Assembly: GCA_031213475.1 (NCBI GenBank)
Contig: JARUPZ010000001.1
Span: 21,234,933-21,298,932, forward strand
Length of the DNA stretch: 64,000 bases
Reading direction: 5' to 3'
Source: Nereocystis luetkeana
Taxonomy: Eukaryota > Sar > Phaeophyceae > Laminariales > Laminariaceae
Part shown: one piece after another, positions 55,245-64,000 of the stretch
Numbering within the stretch: the stretch's first letter is position 1
How the letters are laid out: every line of letters begins with the position of its first letter
Position numbers and translations under genes: made by a program
Notes under the pieces: model-generated
The model's database searches: none
The model's input: the letters and a program-made list of their open reading frames with translations, nothing else
What the model was told of the DNA's origin: nothing

Positions 55245-56051
55245 TCACCACATATTCATCGCAAGGCTACGGTGGAACTCGAACGATTCTCGCGAGATGG
55301 CCTTGGTTAGAAAATCCGCATGCTGAAAAGGGGACGGTACGTGGATGATCGATATCTCTTTCCTCCCAACCAGTTCCCTGAGGAAGTGGTGTCGCACGTC
55401 GATGTGCTTGGAGTTTGAGTTGGTGATAGGGTTCTGTGCAAGCTGCACCGCACCCTGATTATCCTCGAACACCGGTATGCACGGCATGCCTACATCAGGC
55501 AACATGAAGCGCCAAACCTGCCTCAAGAACAACACTTCCTTAATGACGTCTGCAAGTGCCACGTACTCTGCCTCCGTCGTGGAAAGTGTGACGCATTTCT
55601 GAGTCCTAGAAAACCAAGACACGCATGCACCCCCACACATCACCAATCCTCCTGAAACTGACCTTCTGTCAGCTGCCTTGCTTGCATAGTCTGCGTCAGC
55701 AAACACCTGCAAGCTCAGCCCCCCGTCCGTACCTCTCTGAAAAGTGACTCCGAAAGAACTAGTCCTCCTCACATACCCTAAAATACCAAGTGCTGCCCTC
55801 CAGTGCACTAACTTGGGAGCAGCGCAGTACCTAGCCACTGCTCTTACTGCGTTGGAGATGTCTGGCCGAGTCTGAGTTGAAAGCCACATCAGTGAGCCAA
55901 CCAACTCGCGAAACGGCCAGCTCCCTGGCGCTTCATCCTGGTCAAAGTCCGCAAGTTTTGTGCCAACAGGGAGCGGAACACTCTTACCAAACTCTATCCC
56001 GTATTCATCCGCCAATTGTTCAGCGAATGTCTGCTGGGAAATCTTCAGCAC
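55245..56051 (-). pseudogene. Copia RT thumb and RNase H, inverted copy
   Basis: 268 codons from 'MLKISQQTFAEQLADEYGIE' through 'GSLMWLSTQTRPDISNAV', 'VFADADYASKAADRRSVSGG', 'STTEAEYVAL' to 'HADFLTKAI'. It is nearly identical to the end of the frame at 16034-17023 (one visible change, Tyr to Cys in 'CGGACVSWF'). The RT upstream is deleted. Confidence 0.9.
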
Positions 56052-56457
56052 CCCCTTTTCCCAATCCCTCTCGTATATTCGCGGCGGTTGCGTAACCCCT
56101 CCTAGCTCTCAGCTGCTGGTCAACATGTTTTTCAATGGCTTCTTGTTGCTCCTTGACGGTAAGCAAGTGGAAAGATGATAAATCCATGCGGCATCCTGCG
56201 CCCGGCCTACCGTGACGCTCCTCCTGCTCCTGCTCCTGCTTCTGCTGCTTTGCTGCTGCTGCCGCTGCCGCCGCTGATGCTGCTGCTGCTGCTGCTGCTG
56301 CTGCTGATGGGGCTGCTGCTGTTTCCTGTAGCTCCTTCCATTCTTCAGGAGTCCATATCCCTAACCCGATGCCCGCTCCCTCGCGGTGTCGCCTCTCCTG
56401 ATCAAGGATCCTTGTCATCCAAGGAAGCTCCTCCCCTGAAACCACAAAACCCACCAT
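56020..56457 (-). pseudogene. ORF1 N-terminus joined to RT/RNase H by deletion
   Basis: Same start and poly-Ala region as the other ORF1 copies up to 'RGYATAANIRE', then it jumps at about 56082 into the sequence that in copy 1 lies at 16194 ('GLGKGGAEDFPADIR' is RT DNA read in another frame). About 1.87 kb is missing. Confidence 0.88.
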
Positions 56458-56572
56458 GGTGCGCTACACCCCGTGCCCGAGCGACCGTGACCATATGTCA
56501 GGCTAACGCTACGCTAGCGTAAGGGATCAATTCGTGCACCGGGTGCGCTTGGGTGATGCGCGGGTGAGGCAC

Positions 56573-57395
56573 CGAGGAGTGGACAAAGAGGCATGTACTT
56601 GACTTGGGTGTTCCCCCAACAACAGGGTCGACGTAAGTGTTGATTACGAGTATTGGTATTATTAGAGAGGAAGCAGCATTGAAATGGAAGAAACACAGAC
56701 ATAAACTAAGATACACTCGTCACGCGAAACAGACCTCGTACCATGCGAAACCGAATACCCGCCTTTTAATAGGGTAGCTGGATACGCAATAAAGCTAGAG
56801 CCTCTTACACTACATTGCCGAGTACCGGAGACCTCTCCCCGTGGTTCTGGGTATGCTCGTCGGCCACGAGTACTCGTAGGGATGCAACTCAAGTGCACCT
56901 ATTTTAGTCAGGGAATCGATTCATACAAGAAGTTGGATAGCATGGCCAACCAACACATACATGAAAAACGATATGTGCAGTTGTTCAGGACTTCAGAGGA
57001 GTTCCTCGTACATACATACATGCCGAATAATAAACCCAAGAACAACGTGGAGTTTGTTTTCAGCGAGAGCCCTGTTTTTTCTTGCATATATATGTGTTGA
57101 TTGCCCCAAAACATATATTTTGTAAGTTCGCAGCGTTCGCTAAAGATCGACAAGCAGCGGAAATAAATGACGATAATACGCGATACACGTGAAAAGCACG
57201 TACCGCGGGCGAGAGGGGGGGATAACTGTATTCAAGCATTTTTTTTCCAGATGCGGGGAAGTAAATTAAGACAAAACATAATGAATAAAAGTAGAAAGTG
57301 ATGTAATACGTATATAGATCACAGAGCTTGCACTACGTACAAGCATGACCTCCGGCTGGTAAACAGCAGAAGAAGTGAAAGGAAACCCAACCAAG
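56573..57395 (+). repeat. Repeat E, copy 2, right part
   Basis: Continues the match to 47240-48070 ('gtggacaaagaggcatgtac', 'aactcaagtgcacctatttt', 'gctaaagatcgacaagcagc'). Confidence 0.82.
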
Positions 57396-58205
57396 GCGGG
57401 GAGGAAAGAAAGTAAGAAAGAGAGGGCGGGTAGGCTAGCGAAACACCAGGCCGATTCTTCACGTCTATCTATCTATTATGCCGAACTGGTGCAGTTGGCT
57501 CGAACGTGGGGTTTGTTTCATTTATTTCCTTAGTTCATTTTTGGCTTGATCTTTCGTGAGGTTCTTTTAGGTACTACAGCAGTAGACTTCAGATTTCTTT
57601 ACTCGTGTCCTCACGAAGGAGAGCTGTGGCTTGAGTTGACGACGAGCCTGCTTGATCTGTTTCGTGTAGCCTGCCGCACCTCTTCCGGTTGTGTGGCGTA
57701 TTTGACAAACGCAGGACGAAGACCGTGGACAGGGTAGCAAAGTACCCGACTGCCCCGTAGGCAGAACGCAGTTAGTTATGCTCCTCTTACTTACAACTGC
57801 TGGGGATTCTTGGCGGATGCTTTGTTCGTGTTCTGTCGTACCTAATTATTAGTGGTGCTGATTATTTCGATCATTATTATTAAGTGTCTGCCACATTTCC
57901 TGGGGAACACACGCCATAGATTTCTTTTATTTTTCCTTCCTCGTTTCCTGTTTGTCTTCGATTGGCTTATTTTCTCCCTGTTTTTGTTATCCAGTGTGTT
58001 CGATTCACTTTGGTGTATATATTTCTAAGAATGTGTATGTCGTGTCCAGCATTATGGCATGGCGTTGCGTTGAGTACTTCGCTTGCTGTATAACAAATGT
58101 AGTACCTCATTGAAGTAGGTATATGGCTTATAACTCTCTAGGATAGAAGAATCGGCACGGACACTAGTTGTGCTGCATGTCGAGACTTTTTAATGCAGAA
58201 TTTGC
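57396..58205 (+). mobile_element. LINE 3' end, copy R9, plus strand
   Basis: Diverged plus-strand LINE tail: 'ttgacaaacgcaggacgaag', 'ggatagaagaatcggcacgg' and 'actagttgtgctgcatgtcg' are the reverse complement of the 3' UTR of R2/R3. It closes the second LINE-E-LINE unit on the right. Confidence 0.78.
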
Positions 58206-58762
58206 CATAATCGAAGGATTTGATTTCACACCGGGTTTTCGTTTTTTTCCGGATACCTCAAACTAAGTATAAATATCTCCCTCTCGGAGCGTACTCGGTG
58301 GGTAAAGCCCGGGCCTCGAAGCTCCCGCTTAGATACCATGTTTTTTTTCTCGATTTCTCTTGGGACTCTTGATTTTTAATTTAGTTTTTCTTGCTTATAG
58401 TGTGCTTGCATGTACTAAGGCTACCGCACAGCGGGCGAGCCCGGCGCCGTCGCGGGTCTCAGGGGGTGCTGGCGGGTATAGGGGGGGGTGCGAAAAGCGC
58501 GGGGGCCGCTTTCGCGTCTAGGCGTCGCGTGTTCCTCTACACCAAATTGAATGCCGTCGCGTGGGTCGTCGTAATTGTTCAGACCAATGGCAAGATTCAA
58601 CTTTCCGATACTTGTCTTTTGTCATATATATGATATCTGACCCCGACGACCTATATTCCCCACCCGCGGTTTTGAACAGAATGCTGATTGACGCTATGGC
58701 TATGATCGGGGCTGGTGTTGTATTTTAAGTAGCCCGAGGGGCACGTGCAGCTTCTTGTCCAG
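58206..58762. other. Gene-free sequence before the beta-helix gene
   Basis: A GC-rich block (58430-58530) but no recognised gene. Part of it may be intron or 5' flank of the following gene. Confidence 0.4.
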
Positions 58763-59162
58763 GGGGTGTCGTCACGGTAGATATGTCTCCAGACAGCGGG
58801 GTACACCGTCTCACCGACGCATTGAACTGCACTGGGCCCGGCGTGTATAACGTCAGCGTGCAAGGCCGCCTGGAAATCGAGCAGAAAATTCATATTTCGG
58901 ACCAGAAGAATGTCACAATCATTGGGTTTGTGGACGACGACTTCAAAAGCGCCAGCAATCCTTCAGGGTACACCGTAATTAGTTTCTGGGCAGACGGCCA
59001 GCATATTCTCGGTGTCAAACGGTTCTACGCTCGACATCACCCGCTTGACGCTCGAGGGAGCGTTTTCAGGAGAGGGGGGGGCAGTTGCTGTGACGTCGTC
59101 AAGCGTCTTGCGTGTGTAGGACTGCGGTTTCGCGAACAACGAGGCTTCTTCTACCGCAGGGG
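58763..59162 (+). pseudogene. PMP-like beta-helix protein, exon with N-terminal-type module (frame broken)
   Basis: After a possible acceptor ('cttcttgtccag', 58751-58762) the frame reads 'GVVTVDMSPDSGVHRLTDAL', 'NCTGPGVYNVSVQGRLEIEQ' and 'KIHISDQKNVTIIGFVDDDF', the edge-strand pattern of right-handed beta-helix proteins of algae and oomycetes. Near 59020 the meaningful frame shifts to 'SNGSTLDITRLTLEGAFSGE', 'GGAVAVTSSSVLRV', a TAG, then 'DCGFANNEASSTAGG'. GGAV and FANN are the two signature motifs of PMP (polymorphic membrane protein) repeats. One frameshift and one stop suggest a pseudogene or errors. It is probably a secreted or surface protein, but no signal peptide is visible. An ATG at 58783 is an alternative start. 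Confidence 0.72.
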
Positions 59163-60442
59163 GTAAGAAACCAATACGAAGCTAAAATTTGTATTCTCAC
59201 TGACGCTTTGAATGGCATTTCAACGCAATTAACAGTTTAGCCGCACTTAGCCCCACAAATCTTGGGATATACGATCCACACGCCTGAGACACTGCTTGTG
59301 TTACGGTCGACTGTTCAACGCTTTTGAAAGACGGGATGAGATTCTACCCTAAAGCCATCCTAACGACTCCTGTCCTGTTTAAGCCACTGTCTAGGGCGCG
59401 CCATCGCTATGGTCACACGCCGCAGACTCTTGAGACTTTTGCGCAAAGGTTCCAGCGTGGCGCAGATACAACGGGTGAGGTGTATGCGATTCAGCGAGTT
59501 CGGATGGACAATCCAAATTAGTGCGCTCGAAATAGATTACGGGTTCAAGAGGGATAGAACGCCGCGGATTTCCGACTAAAAACATAAAGGGTTGTTCTGA
59601 GCTCTCAATATATAGCGAATTAGGAGGGTTGCCTAACTGTTCTGGCAACCTGAGTCAACTATCGTTTATTTGTACAGAGGGACAGCACGTCCGAACATGT
59701 CGACATCGAAATCTTCCACACAAACACGTATGTATGTATCCAAAGTATTGCCACTTACTTACTTAGACTTGTCGAAGCAGCCGCCCTTCGTAGTGAAGTT
59801 AGTTGCGTAATCTTTCTGATATTTGATGCTTGTAACAGTTTTGGGATTCTCCAATATATGAGGCGTTTTTCCAACCGTCAAGGTTTTCGGCCGTGAAAAT
59901 CAGGCTACGCCATGTATGTACGAGATCAGTTGATCTTGGACAAACCTCGCCATACTGCCCGCCATTTATTGGACCCCTAGGAAAGATTACCGCGCCCCCC
60001 TCTCCCTGAGCGAGATCTGCGTATCGGTCGTGTGAAGGTGTAAGATAATATTCATTTGCTGTCATTAGGTTTCTCACCAAACTGAACACAAACCACGACG
60101 CACCATTGCAGTGATTCACTGTTTCTGTATGCCGACGGCGGCGGACAACTTTCCATGTTGCGTCTGTTCTACTGCTGCAATTGCAAGCTAGGCACAGCAA
60201 ATATATATTACGATTGCTCAAACAAATAAATGTTGATGCCGCGGCCTGACTACGCTGCGTGTCAACGTTATACTTCATGTAGGTAAGCGCCAATATATTA
60301 GCGCATCGTCTTCGAAAACGTCCGTTTAGTCGAGTGCTATTGCCCTCCATTAATTCACCGCGGTATGAATGAGGTTTTCCTATATTATTCAATTTTCGTC
60401 GACAGTAATCGAATACCCTCCGGTTCCCGTGCTTTTGTGCAG
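59163..60442 (+). other. Predicted intron (GT-AG, phase 1)
   Basis: Donor 'ggggtaaga' (GT at 59163) and acceptor 'cccgtgcttttgtgcag' (AG at 60441-60442). Splicing joins a Gly codon so that the PMP motif GGAIF is formed exactly, strong support for the junction. I see no well-supported exon inside; a weak candidate near 59680 is discussed under rejected items. Confidence 0.7.
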
Positions 60443-60520
60443 GTGCAATATTTGCCGATCAATCAGACGTCTACATTACCGGCAACGTTATCTTCGGGAA
60501 TAACTCAGCTGTTTCCGGGG
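60443..60520 (+). CDS. PMP-like beta-helix gene, single-module exon
   Basis: 78 bp (26 codons) flanked by AG and GTGAGC, with phase 1 at both ends. It encodes 'GAIFADQSDVYITGNVIFGN' then 'NSAVSG', one complete PMP repeat with GGAI (completed across the intron) and FGNN. A symmetric exon holding one repeat can be duplicated or skipped without breaking the frame. No further exon was found downstream to about 61 kb, so the gene may be truncated or continue with a long intron. Confidence 0.72.
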
Positions 60521-61680
60521 GTGAGCGAAGCACCAATAAGGTTATCAATGGGAATGATTGAAGTATACTAAGTGTTTACCGATAAATGATACGGCCGCAA
60601 CTAATTTTCACAGATCATTGATATGGTCCCCAAACACGTACCAGAAATAGAACTGGTACGTGAATATTAGGTTTTTAGTCCACGTCTATTTCGTTGTATT
60701 GCGCGTAAACGGCAGTGACAGCTGTGGTTGAATCGTTTACGCGTGTGGTGTCATCGGCGTTTGTCGCAAGACAAAACAATTTAGAAACGTGGCCCTAGAG
60801 GGTCATATCCGGCAAACCTCTCGGGTCTAACGTTAGGATACGGGCCTTGCGTGGACCTCCCAGATAGTCCCAAGTCATCGTATGGGAAATATATAGCCTG
60901 GGGGTAATTCCCGCTCAATGGGCCTCGTTGTAAAAGAAGCCTATCCTCATGCGGCGGTGACACCTCAGTACAACTCGGGCAGATCGCCAAAAATATGGGT
61001 GGGATATATATATATTATATAAAAAATTATATAGATATAAATATATATATATATATATATATACAAGGGCTCCGCATGGGTGCCTGCCGGCACCCATGCT
61101 CCGGATAGGAAAATATACCCCAGTGCCAAGTCGTGTGATTACTTTTGAGGAAGTTGAAATAAATGTACCATTCGATCTTGTTACAAACAGGATCAGGGCA
61201 CGGCCAAGTGATGCAGGGAAAAGGCACTGCCGAGTGTCAGTTCTCAGTTTTCTCATCTATCTGTCTCACTCAAATTATTGACCAACTTTGTACACCATAT
61301 GTTTGGAACGTTATTATTCCTGTCTTTATCAGCCATGTACTCTGAAGCCCGGAGATCACAACAGTCTAAATATGTTATGGGCCAGGAGATCATCGATAAT
61401 TTGGAGCTCAGCTGCTGCTGTCGGGGGCAGAAGTCTGCTCAGTTCCGAGGGGTTTCTCACAGGACTGAAATTGCTTTCATTTTGTTAACGACGATAGCAG
61501 TATACTGTACCTGGTATGCAGTATTGCTGCCTTTTTGCTGCCCAGTTGCCAAGTACCCAATACCCACGCCAATATCACCCCTTTCAAGGCGAGCTGTATA
61601 CCTACGTCCAACGGCGCTTGTTTGTGCAGAGATGACCTCTGCCGCACATGAAAGCGATAGCAGCTGCAGCGCTGCAGCAC
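60521..61680. other. Gene-free sequence with AT microsatellite
   Basis: (TA)n at about 61039-61063. It could be intron or 3' flank of the beta-helix gene. No coding region recognised. Confidence 0.45.
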
Positions 61681-61689
61681 AACATAAAA

Positions 61690-61915
61690 GATAGCAGCAA
61701 CAGCAGCAGCAGCAGCAGGAGTAGTAGCAGGCATCGCTGCAGCTGCGGTCGGTTGCTGCAGCTGCTGCAGCTGCTGCTGTGCAGACCTAGCCGCAACAGC
61801 AGCTGCTGCGGTCGTTTGCTGCAGCTCCTGCAACTGCTGCTGTGCAGACCCAGCTGCAACACCAGCAGCAGCACAACAACAACAACAACAGCAGCAGCAG
61901 CGGTATGTACAGCAT
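61690..61915 (+). repeat. CAG/CTG-rich block with a 63-bp duplication
   Basis: A CAG run, then two units starting with 'ctgcggtcg' at 61743 and 61806, rich in CTGCAGCTG palindromes, then CAA/CAG repeats. CAG runs on one side and CTG runs on the other can fold into long hairpins. Confidence 0.85.
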
Positions 61916-62500
61916 CGCTGTAGACAGCAACTTGCAGTATACGCATACATTACTGGGATAACAGGGCGCGCACTGTACGCGCCTTATCGCACTCAATCCT
62001 GAGAACAGCAGGCAGCAATCGAGATACTGCAAGTATGATTAGCCGTATCGAGCACTTACCGGTTACCTGATACCTGGTACCAGGTATCGATCGGCAATAT
62101 AGAACAACCGCAAAGTACTCGTATGTCAGCATATTATATGGATGTTGACATCCATATATATTGTGATGTGCAGTCACTTCACACGATCTTACAAAGAGTA
62201 TCGTATGATAGATGCGGAGAAATACGATATGCGGCGAAACTTGAGTTTGTTCTTTCTTGCCGACGCACTGCATTAAACTTATCTCTATCATACTGATCGT
62301 AACGCAGGGTAGCTAGTCTACCACAATAGGTAGCAGGTAACGTTCCATAGAACGTTACGAGTACGCTACATAGAACGTTGCAGGGACATTGCTAGGAACG
62401 GCTCACGGAACCTTGACGGGCTGCTGTAGAATAAACCTGCCCGTAGCATGGGCATTGTCCCGTGATCACGTGATGGCAGCGCCCACCTCGATCATTCCTT
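61916..62500. other. Gene-free sequence with short palindromes
   Basis: A 10-bp perfect inverted repeat with a 2-bp loop ('atatggatgttgacatccat', 62136-62157), a 'gatacctggtaccaggtatc' palindrome near 62070, and three 'agaacgtt' repeats at 62348-62382. No gene. Confidence 0.55.
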
Positions 62501-62545
62501 CCCATTCCTTTCCATTCCTTTCCATTCCATTCCATTACATTCCTT
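62500..62545 (+). repeat. CCATT(CCTTT) microsatellite
   Basis: Repeats of 'ccattcctttccattccttt' type. Confidence 0.85.
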
Positions 62546-63427
62546 TCCTCTCCTCACCTCCATTCTTCCCTCTTCTCCTCTTGATATCAGATATATATCA
62601 AGATTCCTTCTATAATGGCCAATTAAGCGCCAATTTCAAACAAACCATCTTCTTTCTTCATCACAAGTGAGTGATCTTCACAGACACTTCAGTACCACCT
62701 CTGCCATCTCTCTTCACAGAGACAGAGCCTCGACACATGCATTATTCCTTCAGGTCATGACCCTCGAGGTTATGAGCCTTCCTTCCGGTTATTATGAGCC
62801 TCGACGTCTAGTCGACACACCGACCGGCACCAAGGAACGGAACGACATCTCCATCGGTTCGTCAAGTTCTACAGGAACAACGAAGAACGTTTTTCCGGTT
62901 TTCAAGTGCGGAGGAAAAGGTATTTTTTTGTTCTCCAACAACCACAGGATCAGCACCAACCTGGCGACATCTACATCGAATTTCGTCACGTGTGTTCTAC
63001 AGGGTTGCCTCAAGGAGTACTGCTTTCACGCTCCCATGCGCGAAGCAGGTAAATGGACTACTGGTGCGCATTCACGCGCGCAGCACGTACGAGTAAGGAG
63101 TCCGGTTTCACGCTTTCACGCGCGAAACTCGTATTCGTACGTACAACATTGTTTTCACTCTGTAAGCGCAAAATAAGTCACGCGACGATTTTCGTGCCAT
63201 CCCAAACAAAACTTCGTTTTCAATGCTGCTTTGGAGCTGTGAGCGCGAAACACGTCACACAACTATTTCTGCTCATCACACGCGAAGCTAGTCTTCATAC
63301 TGCTTCCACGCTGTAAAGTACGAAGAACGTTACAAGACTGTTTCTAGGTACGCCATCACAATCAAAGTTAGTTTCAAGCCAGTTTTCACGCCATCGAGCG
63401 CGAAGTACGGTAAAGCCACTTCTCCAA
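62546..63427 (+). other. Possible 5' part of a right-edge retroelement, degenerate repeats
   Basis: From about 63030 to 63420 motifs 'tttcacgc...gagcgcgaagtacg' recur loosely every 70-100 bp. LTR boundaries cannot be set. Open frames here (for example 62667-63176) show no domain. Confidence 0.35.
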
Positions 63428-63760
63428 GTGCATTGTTCAAGACCTACACGCGCTGTAATACACGCAGCCAGGTCTTGGACGAATCAGCTACCCAGCGTAG
63501 TATCGGGAGAACCACCTCCTGCCTATACGGGGCTTTCACGCCTATACGGGGCATTCAATTCCAGCAACGGCTTTCACGCTCCAAGCGGGGGGCACGAATT
63601 TAGACTCGGAAGTAATACTCGAACAATACTCCTGCGTAACGGGTTTTCGCTCATAGCGAAAGGGCGTCTACGCATGCGTGTACGAGTAGCAGCAGTGATC
63701 TGCTCACACTGCACAAAGCCAGGTCATCGAGTTCAAAATTGCTCTGCACGCATGAACTAG
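63428..63760 (+). pseudogene. Gag-type zinc-knuckle ORF at the right edge
   Basis: A 110-codon frame ends in 'CSHCTKPGHRVQNC' plus 'SARMN' and a TAG. This is a perfect CX2CX4HX4C retroviral zinc knuckle, the RNA-binding motif at the end of gag. The upstream part is low in recognisable features. The element would continue to the right, outside the window. Confidence 0.68.
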
Positions 63761-63764
63761 ATGA

Positions 63765-64000
63765 TTACTTTTCTTTGCACACAAGCACTCTTTGTGTAAC
63801 CTGCACCGGACGAATCCACACGTCAATAGTGCGTACATCGTTCAACAGCTTGGGAGCAAATATGGCACTAGCCATCACTTCAGCTACGGTCAACTAAACG
63901 GCCTATTCAACGTCGCAGACTACACGTCATCCACAGCGATGGAGGTACACCGCCCAGCTTCATCTACTCCATCAGCTTCTTCGACTACTGCTGTGACTAC
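63765..64000 (+). pseudogene. Continuation of gag behind the zinc knuckle
   Basis: In the next frame an open stretch to the window end reads 'HKHSLCNLHRTNPHVNSAYI' and 'VQQLGSKYGTSHHFSYGQLN', then Ser/Thr-rich sequence. The C-x2-H-x4-H pattern resembles the second Cys/His motif that follows the knuckle in many copia gag proteins, with the last Cys replaced by Tyr. The frame shift relative to the knuckle suggests decay. Truncated by the window edge. Confidence 0.5.

Larger units (their letters stand above)
51237..56572 (-). mobile_element. Inverted copy of the copia composite
   Basis: Read right to left: 48-bp LTR end (56571-56524), ORF1 fused to RNase H, polypurine tract, LTR 3, ORF1, non-coding part, RT with the box deleted in the plus copies, segment X, LTR 5. 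The order equals 13514-21018. The composite sits inside repeat E. A deletion in unit 1 makes it ~2.2 kb shorter than the plus copy. Confidence 0.9.

Noticed and set aside
59674..59730. Possible extra exon reading 'STSEHVDIEIFHTNT' between 'tttgtacag' and 'gtatgt'
   Set aside because: The reading looks beta-helix-like, but its phase does not fit the phase-1 junctions on either side and there is no GGAI motif; support is too weak.

Overview
This window reads as nuclear DNA of a eukaryotic alga, most likely a brown alga or another stramenopile (inference). The clues are three Ty3/gypsy families with long proline/alanine-rich linkers, Ty1/copia pol fragments, an RTE-like LINE, a tRNA-derived SINE, abundant CAG, GTAC and AGTAC repeats, a TTAGGG tract, and a spliced gene of the 'GGAI / FxxN' beta-helix type. 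I see no rRNA gene, true tRNA gene, CRISPR array or bacterial operon. Almost everything is dead or dying transposon sequence, and only one host-like gene (58.8-60.5 kb) is recognisable.

Layout. 1-4.1 kb: 3' half of gypsy element A (RT end, RNase H, linker with 126-bp repeats, integrase, chromodomain, Tudor-like tail). 6.4-6.9 kb: old LINE fragment. 8.9-13.5 kb: three 5'-truncated LINE copies head to tail on the minus strand, one with a 621-codon RT frame. 13.5-21.0 kb: copia composite (LTR, acidic/poly-Ala ORF, RT-RNase H, LTR, the same again, unrelated tail, variant LTR). 21.8 kb: SINE. 23.3 kb: TTAGGG tract. 24.6-27.9 kb (minus strand): 5' half of a gypsy element that carries a NADAR domain fused to its retropepsin. 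27.9-30.85 kb (plus strand): 3' half of a gypsy element of family A. 31-36 kb: minisatellites. 36.5-41.0 kb: gypsy element C with an Arg/Ser-, Glu- and Gln-rich gag and no RT core. 43.8 kb: second LINE lineage. 46.0-58.2 kb: two copies of a unit made of an inward LINE fragment, a repeat here called E, and an outward LINE fragment. The second unit is split by an inverted copy of the copia composite. 58.8-60.5 kb: PMP-like beta-helix gene fragment with a module-sized phase-1 exon. 62.6-64.0 kb: start of another element with a gag zinc knuckle.

The best candidate for something undescribed is the NADAR-protease fusion at 24.6-27.9 kb. One continuous minus-strand frame holds the C-terminal half of the NADAR domain and the DTG protease motif, and the order is gag tail, NADAR, protease, RT start. 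NADAR proteins are N-glycosidases known to act on riboflavin-pathway intermediates and on ADP-ribosylated guanine, so the element may have captured a DNA/RNA ADP-ribose-removing or nucleotide-clearing activity (inference). The second theme is recombination: a 7.5-kb composite present in inverted orientation 30 kb away, reciprocal LTR mosaics, a microhomology deletion fusing ORF1 to RNase H, and LINE fold-back units.
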